64,000 nucleotides of DNA from Lotus japonicus (taxonomy: Eukaryota; Streptophyta; Magnoliopsida; Fabales; Fabaceae). The first letter of the stretch is position 1. Each line of letters begins with the position of its first letter. A program made the translations under genes and the position numbers. The DNA is taken from assembly GCF_012489685.1 (NCBI RefSeq), contig NC_080043.1:54086289-54150288 (forward strand), in the 5' to 3' direction. Shown here piece by piece: positions 22,601-34,600 of the stretch. Below the pieces are notes generated by a model. The model did no database searches. It was given only the letters and a program-made list of their open reading frames with translations, and was not told the DNA's origin.

Positions 22601-25600
22601 TCTCAATTGCATGCTTAGGCGAGAACTTGCCAGTAGACCAAATAATTTATTATCAAAGTGCTGGAAAAAAAATCAATTGTGTGTGAGCATCAATTGATTA
22701 AATACCATTTTAATTACTAATTTAAAAAAAATTTAAAAAACGTGTGGGCGATTTAAAAAAATATATAAAGGTAAAAAAATATAAGAAAACGCCAACATGG
22801 TTGGCGATTTATATAAAAAATGAAAAAAAAATAAATAGAATCGCCACTGACAATTGCGATTTATACTAGATTGGTAAATAAATAAAAAAGTACCCCAAAA
22901 TTGTAATTTCCAAAAAAAAAACTATACTACTAGGGTACAAAAGTCCACTTATTTAGCCTCTTATGTGGGACTTCTCAACACAAGTGAAAAACAAAAAATT
23001 CAGAAAGCTTTGTTAGGGTTGTATATATTAGGGATTTAGTTTATTTTAATTTAGGAGTATGCATGTCTTTTGGTTTTACTGTCAATTTTTATTTTAGGTG
23101 TTTATATTTTATTTTGAGTACATCTTTTATTGAGATATGATATTTTATTAGGAGTCATATTTTATTAGGATTGTATTTTGTTAGAAGTCTCACATTGAGT
23201 AGAGATAAAGCATAGATAGCTTTTATAAGGGTAGTGCAAACCTTAACTCTTGAGCTAACTTTTGCAGTTGGGTATAGGCCTCCCAATTTCTAATATGATA
23301 TCTAGGGATGTCAATGGGTACGGGTAGGCATGATAGCATATACCCACCACCCGCTCCACATGTAAAAATTTATACCCATACCCGCTCCATACCCACATGG
23401 ATATCCATTAAGTGGGTTTTAATCGGATTTTAAAATATCCGTGGATATTCATGGGCACCCGAAACCCATGAACATAAATGAATTCACATATATTTGTTCA
23501 AAAGAAAATTATATTAAAAATAAAATTTAAGATTGAACTTTACTGTCAATCAATGTGTAAAGGAAAATACTTATTTTCTACCATTTTTTGGGTCTAAGGG
23601 CTTCTTTTTACCATTACCATTGTATAAGTTTACTTGAAAGATAACTATAACTCACACATATTCATTAGATATTAGACTTAATAAACATCTATGTATATTT
23701 ATAAAAGATATTTAGTATTTTATACATCGGGTGGGTATCCATGAGTATGGATACATCAATATCCGTACCCGCCCCATTAATAAATGGATAGTGGAAATAT
23801 CCATTAAATAAATCCATGGATACCCGTGGGCGCGGGTAAATTTACCCATAGTGGGTTTTTATCCGCGGGTATCCACGGGTGTGAGCCTATCCTAGATCCA
23901 TTTGTTGTTTGTTGTGGAGACCTCCAATATTTGAGTCACTCGTTGTTGTTGATTCAACGTTCCAGTTTGTTCAGTCTTAGACGTGAGGGGGTGTGTAAGA
24001 AGTCTCACATTGGTTAGAGATAGAGCATAGATAGCCTTTGGAAGGTTATACTCTCTCTCTCTCTCTCTCTAAGTGCAATCTCTCTACTATAGAGACTATA
24101 CCCTCTCTCAATGTTCATGGCAAGAACATTTGGCGCCGTCTGTGGGGAACCGTAAACTTTCTACTCTGGATCACGTGGACTGATTGCACAGTTGAACAAG
24201 TAGAAAAGGTTGTGATCGTTATTGGATTTCTTGATTTTGAAGGAATTTCTTGATTCTCAGCGTTCTTAGAGCAATCTTCGATGGAAGTTCGCGGCCGAAG
24301 ACGACGTGTTCAGTCGGAGCCGGTGTAGCGTAGGGAGGTGCGGCGAGAGCAACCGGCTCCACCGCCACCTCCACTTTCTCCGCCTCCTCCGCCGCAGTTG
24401 ACTGTTACTCAGAAGGACTGGCGACGAATGATGTGCAGCGTTGATAATATTTGGCAACATAATGATTATCTTTAGGAGCAACTCGATTTCGTTCGCCATG
24501 AGCAACAGGATGAAGGCGCTCGCGAGGCGGAAGCGGTTGCTGAGTTTGAGCCTTTCTCGACGGAAGTGCGGGAAGTTGCTATTCCGGACAATATGAAGAA
24601 CCTAGTGTTGGAATCTTACAGCGGCAGAATGTAAGACCCTGTTTTGATGAATATTACATAATTAAATATTAATTGCGTGATTCAGTAATACAGTTACAGT
24701 AGTTACTGTTTTACCTTGTGTGATCCGACGGTAACTGCAGAGTTATTGTTTTTGCATCTTTGGGTGACTTAGGTGGCTTTATGTGTTGTTGTTATTTCTT
24801 TGATTTAATAATCAATAAAGTCTTGCATGATTTGAAATATTACGTAAAGGTGATTGGTGATATGCATGTGTGCACGAGATGTGAATTTTTGTGATATTTG
24901 CCCTTGCATGGGTGTGTGTCACGTGTGATGGGGCTTGAGTGAGGAAAGTTTTTATCATTTTTAGTTGATTATATATTAGCCCTTTGTTTAATTATTCTTA
25001 AAATAATCAAGAGTTGACTAGGGTCATTTATGGAGGAATTTGAAGTGGTGATGGATTCTAATTTAGGAAGATTTCAATCAAGGAGTTGATTGAGCATTAA
25101 TTTGAAATGAAGACCCTAGGGACAAGAGAGGGAGGGGACGACCAAGAGGGAAGAGGAGGAGGCTAGGTTTAGTTTTGTGAAGCCTAGGTGGATCTTATAG
25201 ATAGATGATAGGTAAAGCCAAGGAGAACCCTAGCCACCACAATTTCATAACACACAAGAATTGAGAGAGAACTAGAGGGAAAGGGAGAGAGGGCCATGAG
25301 CTATAGTAAGCAAGGAAGACTTGATCAACCTTGAGGAGGAACAAAGTGAAGCTCTTGATCACCAAGGAGGAGTGGCTGAACCTTGCTCTAGGAGAAAGAC
25401 CGTTAGATCCAATCAAGGTGAGGGGATCACTTCCTAGGATAGGTCCTTTACCTTTGATGTCATTATTTTGTATGCTTATTTTTTATGTATGAGTTGTATG
25501 ATAACATGATCTTGAGAGATAACATGCCTTGTATGATCCTTGCATGGTTTGTGTTGGAAGTAATGATCTTTTCTCTATTTCATGAAAAGCAAGCATGATC

Positions 25601-28600
25601 TTGTGTGGTGTGTGCAATATATGTGTGGCCAAGAGGCCTATATGATATTTGGCCTTGGATTTGTCAAATTTCCCTTCTTGAACACGTGTGATTCAATTGT
25701 GATGACCAGATCTAGTATGATACCTTTCTTTGTCTTGCAATCGAATTAGATCCAGTATGAATGATGAGCTATGTTAATTTGGGGTAAATGATTTGGAATC
25801 ATGAGAGCATGTATGGAAAGGAGGGCTGGCCGTGAGGCTCTATGAGGGTTTTGGTTGATTTTTGTCTTGCCTATCTTTCCTTGATACATGAGCATGTGAA
25901 ATGAGGTTTGGGCTAAGAGATCATTGTTTTTGGAAGCATGATACATCTCTGTTAATCAATATAAGTTCAGATCTTGTGATATATGTTGAGTATGTGATGA
26001 TGGTCGAACCATATAAGTGTGTATAACATGATGTTCTTTATTTTTCCCTCATGCCACGTTAGTTGTTGTGGGTGAATAATGCATTGATGGTTGTTTCATG
26101 AATTTTTACCTCTACTGTGAACTGAGTATTGTGATGTTAGAGATCTACGTTTTGACTCATGATAATTGTTCAAGATCTAGAAAGTGCTTAACTTTAGAGC
26201 CTTAAACTAGTGATGTGAAGTGATTCGCTTGCAAAAAGGACGATGTGAATCATGGAACGTAGTTCTAAGTGTAGACTATGGACCATGAGAACGATGGGCC
26301 GTTAGAGATTAAAACGATTAACTTGCACGCGAGGGAGAATGTGTCCTTTGTGGCCCATTAGATGGTGGTTAATCCACTAAGACTCGTAGGTGTCGTGACC
26401 TATGAGCAGACTGGTGGGTGTCTGTGACCCATGAGGTTGTGAGCTATGCTCACTTGTTCATCTGTGGATGAATGTGATTGGAGATTGTTTTATTGCTGGG
26501 CTAGAGTGCGAATTTGGTTTCGAACTATCTCAATTATTGTTCTATCATGAGAACATTGAATGGGGTAGAGTACCCAAAGTGTGAGGAAAACAGTATGAAT
26601 GTTTTAGAGAGAGAAACTCTAACTACTAGAGAGAGACAATAACTGAATTTCAATCTGAATATTTCTCAAATGAGCTAAGAGTCCTTTACAATTGGTGTTC
26701 CCCTCTTATTTATAGAGGCAGAGTTGGGCTTTCGCGCCTTTAATCTATCTAAATGGGCCAGTGGGCCTCGGGGAGAGAGGCCCAAGTCCCTGGCGCACTC
26801 CCTGTATGAGGTTAGTGCTGGGGTCTCGCCCAGTCCACAAGTCCACAAGACACCGAGCTCGAAGCATGAGAACTAAGTGTGTCTTCAAGCAGAATAGCTA
26901 AGGCGTGCGCCGTAAGAAACTAACCAATGCTAGAACCTAAAGTTTTTAATAAAATGAAGAACAGTAGCCAACATGGCTTAGAGAATAAAGTATTTAAGAT
27001 CTATACATTCTAGACTTTTTGCTGCGTCACCTCCTTCCGGGCGAACAGAGTCCACAAGTAGTCTTATGGCAATAGCTTTTGGCGCGCTCGCCCCATCGTA
27101 GCTATGTACGTGTTTTGATCTGCAGCACTTAGACACGTGTTGAGCGCTGAGGTAGTGTTAAGGTCAGCAAATCCCTAGAATCCCAACTACTATCTCTGAA
27201 ACGTCCCCTCCAATCTTCGTGAAGCCTGTCGTCCCGAATTTGGGCCAATAAGCTTTAACTGTGGTAACTTTTCATTTAATGCATCCTTTCCATTTCCCAA
27301 AATCCCGCAACTGCCATCATACCATTTTCGGACGTCATGGGGCACGATTCCCCACTTTTCATCCATGTCTTTCAACAACGTCCCTTAGCCTCTCGACACA
27401 CGTTTCCTTTCAAACGTCACTTCCCGCTTAAAAAGGTGTTGATTTCTTGCTTCCCGCTCCTTACGCGAACTTTCTTCACGATTCATCGCTTTGGCTTTTT
27501 GCGACTTTCTGCTCATCACCTCCTTTTCCAGCAAACCCTCGCACACCAGAGTAACCTTCACCCCTCGTACCCCTTTCACAATGACACCAAAACGTCAGAC
27601 CAAAAACCCTAAGCGCAAAGTTACTATCGCCACCCCTCTGCGATGCGTTCCTCCTGTCGTCTCGCCCCCTCTGGGAGGGGTTCCTTTCTAAGAAGAAGAA
27701 ATCATTGGCTTTTGAACGAAGACCTGGGAATCGCTGAAAACCCCCGCCATAAGGGCTTTGCCCGCCGGGACGATGCCTAACCAACGGACCAGCATAGAGA
27801 AGAAGTCATCCATTTGGGAAATTTCTTCAGAATCGGGCGGATTTTGCCACGTAAAACCCCTTGACAATCTTATGTATTACGGTGTCTGCACAGCCTCCGA
27901 ACGCCCTTGGATCCGTCCTCAAGACAGTTACGTGGGTGCTGGCCATTTCTTCTATGTGTACGGGTATATGTTCACGAGCTTGGGCATCAAATTTCCTTTT
28001 TCCCCTTTCATTTGCTCCGTGCTCCGTAGCATCAATGTTGCCCCTAGCCAACTTCATCCCAATAGTTGGGCTTTTCTGCGATGCTTCGAGATCCTTTGCG
28101 ACGCGATTCAGCAAGATCCTGAACCTTCCCACTTATTTTATTTCTATCGCGTGTCTGCTCCACCGTCGCCACCGCGCAGCTGGGTTTCCCTGGAAGCCAG
28201 AGAGGGTCGCCAGCGTTTTAACCCTTTCTGGCCCACCATTACTGTTGACTTGGCTCGAAAGTTCTTCAGGGTCGTGGTATCCCACGTGTATCCCGAGCTT
28301 TTCACCCACAGGGATGGCACTGCTCGCTTTCCCCTTTACAGGACCCAGGAAGTGTGCCAAGTAATTGACCCGCCCGGGGACTCCCTGACCCCAGAAGACA
28401 AAGCTGTCATCGATTTCCTGGCCAGACTTCCGTTTTAGATTGTGCCCGCGTGATTGGTAAATCCTTCTTCCCTATTTATTTCGTGTTTTTCGTTTCCTGC
28501 CAGCTTATCCTTGCCCTCCTTGCCTTAGGACAATTACATCACGCCAACGGGGAGCTTCTGGCCTCCTTTAAGAAGAGGAGAAATGTCTCGTTTTCCCCAC

Positions 28601-31600
28601 GGGTGAATTTGAAGGGCGACAAGACATCTCTGGTGAAGATCCAGGCAAGTGGGAAACGACCTATTGGCGAGGAAGACCCTTGCCCTTCCCCAAAGAGACT
28701 GCACTCCGCACCTGCTGCATCGTCCTCTAGTAAGGAAGATTCCAATCCCAAGTTGAACCAACCTGGTGAACCTTCGAAGGTGATCCCGGCTCCTTCGCCG
28801 AACGTCCAGAGCAATTTAGTTGACAGACCCTTCTCCTCTTCAACGGTTGCCCCGTCGTCCCTTGGTCAAAGCTCAGCGCCTCCTGCCAGTGCTCCACCGT
28901 TCCCACCAGGTCGCGCCGCCATCCCGTCCCTAACTATGGCACCAGCTCAAGTGGTGAGGATGGATGAGGTAGCGAGGCGGTATGGCCTAGATAAAGTTTC
29001 AGAAGGTGCATTGGCGACAATTCTCCACGCCTTTCATTGCTACAACCGGTCCGCCCAGGATGCCGATGGATTGCGATCAGAAGTGGCTCGCCTCCGCGCT
29101 CTTAAATCTAAACTATCCGAAGAACGCGAGGCGCTTCATGCTCAACTGATTGCCAAAGAAATCTCCTTCTCCCAAGAGCGGGCCGAGCAGGCCAGCCGCG
29201 CGGCGGTGAGCCTAGAGTTCCGAGATAAGAGAATTTCCGATTTGGAAAAAGCCCTGGCGGAGCTACGACATGAGGTGCAACTGGAAGCTAACGCGAAGGC
29301 AGACATTGTAGCTTCCAAAGATCAAGCCCTTTATTTGTTGGAGGTTGACCTTGAAGACCTTCGCCATGAACTGGCGAAGAGAGACGAGGCCTTATCCTCG
29401 GCGAAGACTCAAGCCCAACTTGACGCGAAGGCCTTGGAGGAGAAGATGACATCAGATGCTGTTGCGAATGCCGTTTTCGAGCGAGGCCGTGGCTTTTTCC
29501 TCGCTAAAGCCCAAGTTGAACACCTCCACCCACTAATCGACCTTCGCCAGATGGGGGCGTTCAAAAATATTACCCCCTCAGGATTGGTTGGGACCGAGGA
29601 TCCCCCAAGCTTCGTCGCCGAGCGTTTCCTGACTGAAGAAGATGTAGAGCAATAGGTCAATTCTGTACCGATAATTTGTTCCCTTGCTGTCTTAAATGAG
29701 AATTCCAAAATCTTTTTGCATCTTATAGCTATTTCTCCTTTCCTCCCCCCCCTCCTTTTTTTTTGAACAATTTTATGTCCTTCTTCTCCGCCGATGCCGT
29801 TCTCGTTACAAACTCTGGGCATGGATACCCCGCCAAGGATGCTCCGTGCTGCAAATTATGCGAGTTGTTTTCCCAGAAAACCCTGACGTTTGCTTAAGTG
29901 CTTCTTTCCAGATTCCAACGGTTATTGTTGACCACCGGCCATGAATACTTAAGCCTTTATTGCGAGTCGCTCCTTTTCTAAGAAAAAACTCCTCGAGAAA
30001 CTGCTCCAGCAAAAACTTCCGGAGACTGAACCGGGCTTATAAATAAGAACCAAAACGCAACAAACTTCAAGGAAATGGCATCCTACATTGCCTGTTTGGA
30101 AGAGCTCAGAAAGAAAGCTTTTGATGAAGATCTCTTCATCAACGTTAGGCATCCGGAGGATCCCAACGTTGACGACCTGACCAACAAGCTGCTAGGAATG
30201 GATTTGAGTCCAGAGATGGACATTATCCTCAGAAATTTCCTCTGCTTCGTGGAGGAGATTTAAGAGCTCTGCCGGCGGGAGCTGGATCTGCTGGAGGAGA
30301 TAGGAGCAGTGAAAACAGCTCTGGAGACGGCGGAAGAAGGTCCTGAGAAGCTGGAGCTAAGCCGAAGACTGTGCAACCTAGAGTACAGGCAATGCCATTT
30401 GGAGTATGAGAGGACAGAGCAACGCAAAGAATGTAGGAAAATAGGAGAGATCCACCCTTTTGAATGTATAAAGTCAAATATTTGAATAAAAGTTTTGTTT
30501 CCCGAATTGTTTTGACGTGCATCATTATGAATCATACGAGCAAACAAATAACAGAGTCAGTAAATCGTCACGACACAAACAGATAAATGAAGGAATAAGT
30601 GAATAATTAAATGAGCGAAGGATAGTTAAGTGGGCGAGGCGGGCGGCCCGCTACTTATCTTCGCCTTTCATTGATCGCCGCTTAGCACGTGTTTTCAGTG
30701 CTAGTCTCCTAGTTTTGCGTGAGTAATTTTCGAGAGTGTGCTACGTATAACTAGGACTTTCGCTCGGTATTTTACTTAGGCTTTTGTTCGCACCAATATT
30801 TACCGTAAGAGCAGGTTCGACCCCTCCAGCCTTATTAGGTGGGGACTTACAGTTGCTCGGGGCCCAATGGCCATATGAGTTTACTAGAGACTTTTGGCCT
30901 AGTTAAAAAATGCTTCCCGCGTTTCAGGAAGACTCGACTCGCCCAAATTTCGGGGAGGTTCTTTGGATAAGGAGCTTTATTCACGCACGCCGCCAACGGG
31001 TGGCGACGGGAATCTCATCCGCACACGTCGCCTGCAGGGGCTACGGTTAGCGCCAAACTTTCCGGAGCGATCCCCAGACATCAAGGTCGTGTTGGGATCG
31101 CCACCTTCAGGGAATTTTTCCCACCAGGCTGCCGTCTCAGTTCGATAGTTAGGAGTATTGCTAAGAATATCCTTTTGTATTTGATTTGTTTAAATTTTTA
31201 CATCGAGGGATGCCTCGTTAAAAAACTCCCGTGTCGGAGAAAAAGAGTGCATCTTTATTTTTAGTCCTACCTTCCTGGTTGCTTCCTTGGTCATAGTATT
31301 ACACCCAGTATTCCATCCTCGTCGCCCTGCTTGACTTTCTTGTCGTAAGAAGGAATCCATCGTTACTCATCCTCCCACTCGGTGTGCGGGGCTGACTTCA
31401 TTGGCCTCTTACTCCCATCCACTAGTTGTTCGCATTTCCTCTTATCCCGGTGACTCTGCCACTGTTTATCCTTTTCTCCAGCCTTCCTAGAGAGCTGGTC
31501 TAATATGGGTAGCCCCCTAGAAGTGGTTCCTCCTTGCTCCCCACTAAAGAGGTCGACGTTGTCCCTTACCAGCTTACGTAGGCGTCGTTCCTGTTCAATG

Positions 31601-34600
31601 GTGAGCCTGGGCTCGATTGCCAATATACCTCTACTGGTAGCGTTCATGTCCCAGCTCTCGCCGTATCACTCACTGTTTACTTGAGTAGGGGAAACACTCT
31701 TCCCCACCCTTTGGGGTTCCTCGCCCCGTTCTTTCACTTTCTTCGCCCCGTTCACCTTCTCACCGTCCTGCTTTCTTTGTTCACCTGAGATGCTCTGGCT
31801 TTGTGTCGCTGGATGCCCTTGCTCGCCTTCAGCCACCCGAATCTCATGACACCTGTGTCCGCTGCCAGCTCCCCTTCTACCATACAAGTTAAGGCAATGG
31901 TCGCGGCATTTCCTCGTCCCTTTTTGGTCTATTGCTATCCTTCCTATCCTTCCGCAGGGCAGCGGGTACTTTACCACAAGGTGGGCCGTGGATATAACTG
32001 CATGGAGGCGATTTAAAGTGTTTCACCCTATGATGACGTTATAAACTGGCACGACTTGGAGGACCAAATATCTTATCTTCAAGAGCTCGACGTCCTCGCC
32101 CACTCCAAAAACTGTGTCCAATTCCACATAGTCGCGCACCTGAACTTGCTTCCCCGAGAATCCTACCAAATTTCTTGTGTATGGCCTTAAATCCTCGTCC
32201 CTCAGTCCCAACTGCTCGAATGTGTTCCCGTAGATTATATCGGCCGAGCTACCTTGGTCCAATTACACCCTCTGCACATTGAAACCTCTGATTCTCACCA
32301 TTACCACCAAGGGGTCATCTGTATGGGTCTTGATTCCCTCAAAATCTGCAGACGATACTACTATGTCTGGATGTTCGCTCCCAAACCTAGTTGGACAACC
32401 TTGCATCGGTGTTGTTACCCCTGCCTGTCTTCGCCCTACTATTGATACGCCATCGCCACCCTCGCAACCCCCAGCAATGATCACGTTAGCTGTTTCCACC
32501 ATTCCTTCGCCCCCGCCGCTCTCGGCTTCCTCAGCCTCTTTCCTCTTCGCCGCCCATGGCTGTCTTGCCTTGATTAGCTGCCTGATTTGACCCTTAAGCG
32601 TAAAACAGTCGGCGGTGTCATGGCCTTCCAAGTTGTGGTACTCACACTATTTGGGCTGATTCTTCGCCTCACACCCTGGGTCCATTCTGCACTCGCCTTC
32701 CCTGTTCATGTCCTCAAATCCTGCTTTCAAAAGTAATTTTGTCAATTCCTTACCTGAGCGCACCTTTGGCCTCGTTTGCTGGTTCGCCTCAGCTGTTCGC
32801 CGAGAGCGCCGACTGAGTTGCCCTCCCTTGCTTTTCTTAACAGATCCATCAGCTTTTTTAACCTTTTACTCGCGACTTGCTTCCTCATCTTGTGTCCGTT
32901 TCCTCGTCAGAGCCACGTTCGCCGCCCTCTCTTGTTTCCTTTTGTGTGCTTCAATTTCTTCTTTTAGGATGTAGTCTTGCGCTCGGGCGCGGACTTCCGT
33001 CATTGAGCTTGCCAGCTCCCTACTTAGTTCGCGGCTAAACTTTCCCCGGGATAAACCGCCTTTGAAAGTGCACACGCACATGCGTGGCTCCAGTTCGTCA
33101 AACCTCGCGGATGCAACACTGTATTGTTTCATATATTGTTCCAAGGTTTCACGCTCCCGCTGCCGCATATCAAATAGATCCTCGATCGTTCTTGCGGAGA
33201 AATGGCCAAGGAATTTCGATGAGAAGTCGCGGAACTTGGCTAGGGATCCTTGAGGCAAAGCCATAAACCAATCCATAGCTGCTCCTCGGAATGTGGAAGG
33301 AAACACTCTACACTTTACCGCGTCGGAAACCGCGCTCATCGCCATCTTTGCATTGAAACGAAGCCAATGATCCTTCGGATCGGTTTTCCCGTCGTACGCC
33401 TCCAACGCAAGGTGTGTCATACCGTCTGGCACAGTCACCTCCCGTACTACTGCCGGAAAAGGCTTGACCTCACCAGCGGCCTCAGCTTCCTCTTCTTCTT
33501 GATTCCACTGCCGAAGGTGATAATACCTCAATTGCTCCTGTAGACATTCATTTTGCAACCGTAAGTCACCACTTAGAGCACGACGTGCTTCTACACGGCG
33601 ATGTCCATCCAACCTCGCGGTGCGCGGGGAAGAAATGTAACTTCGCTTGGGTTCCTTGCCACGTCATCCGCGAGATGGCTCCATTAGGCTCTTTTGACGA
33701 ACCGAGAATTCAACCACAAGCCTCTGAATCGCACAAATTTTCATAGAAACTTGAACTTCCCTAAATTACGAATCGCGTGGGAACCAAATCACGATCCACC
33801 AAGAAAAACTAGAGAGAAATCGCACAGAGAAACGAGCTTCACTCAAACGAATCACGATCCACGTAGTCCGGGAAACGAAATCTACTGATCCCCACAGACG
33901 GCGCCAAATGTTCTATCCTGAGAACATTGAATGGGGTAGAGTACCCAAAGTGTGAGGAAAACGGTATGAATGTTTTAGAGAGAGAAACTTTAACTGCTAG
34001 AGAGAGAATAACTGAATTTGAATCTGATTATTTCTCAAATGAGCTAAGAGTCCTTTACAATTGGTGTTCCCCTCTTATTTATAGAGGCAGAGTTGGGCTT
34101 TCGCGCCTTTAATCTATCTAAATGGGCCAATTGGGCCTCGGGGAGAGAGGCCCAAGTCCCTGGCGCGTTCCCTGTATGAGGTTAGTGCTCCTGGGCAAGG
34201 GACCCTGGGGTCTCGCCCAGTCCAATTATCCTTATGTCTTTTGGAAATTTTTTTATGTAATCAGACGCATGTTTCATATTTATTTCAGTTGGATATTTAA
34301 TGGTTTATTTATTTCGAAAGGTTTGCGATGTTAAATACTTCCGCGTGTTTTGAAAAGGTTATGTTTCAAGAGTTTTCGTAAAATTTGAACGTTTATTCAT
34401 TAATTGAAGATTAATAATTTAATCGACGAAAATTCTATACGAACTTTATGATGTTTGGTTACTCGTGACACTCGAGAAATCGGGGCGTTACACAGAACCG
34501 ATCCGAAAGATCACCTTCTCTATTTCAATACAAAAATGGTTATTAGTGTGGCATCAGATGCGGTTAGGTGGAGGATGTTTCCTTCAACGCTTAAAGGAAC

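Larger units (their letters stand above)
26538..34224 (-). mobile_element. Tat-type Ty3/gypsy element A, RT/integrase deleted
   Basis: LTRs at 33909-34224 (5') and 26538-26837 (3'), with ATTAT duplicated at 26533-26537 and 34225-34229. Order on the minus strand: primer site, gag, protease, then no RT, RNase H or integrase, then two ORFs on the opposite strand, then the 3' LTR. Total 7.7 kb. The LTRs differ by about 10 substitutions plus a ~16-bp indel by eye. It depends on another element for movement. Confidence 0.88.
24630..34492 (+). mobile_element. Solo LTR E (split by element A)
   Basis: TGTAAGACCC at 24630 and GGGGCGTTACA ending 34492, flanked by CAGAA at 24625-24629 and 34493-34497. 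Own sequence is 24630-26537 plus 34230-34492, about 2.17 kb; the middle is element A. It has no retroelement genes of its own. The ends are of the same TGTAA/TTACA type as H1, H2 and F, but the body differs. Confidence 0.88.

Noticed and set aside
22480..22672. Centre of the foldback as a captured LOX exon
   Set aside because: Minus-strand translation has a stop and no match to LOX motifs, and all LOX exons are accounted for elsewhere.
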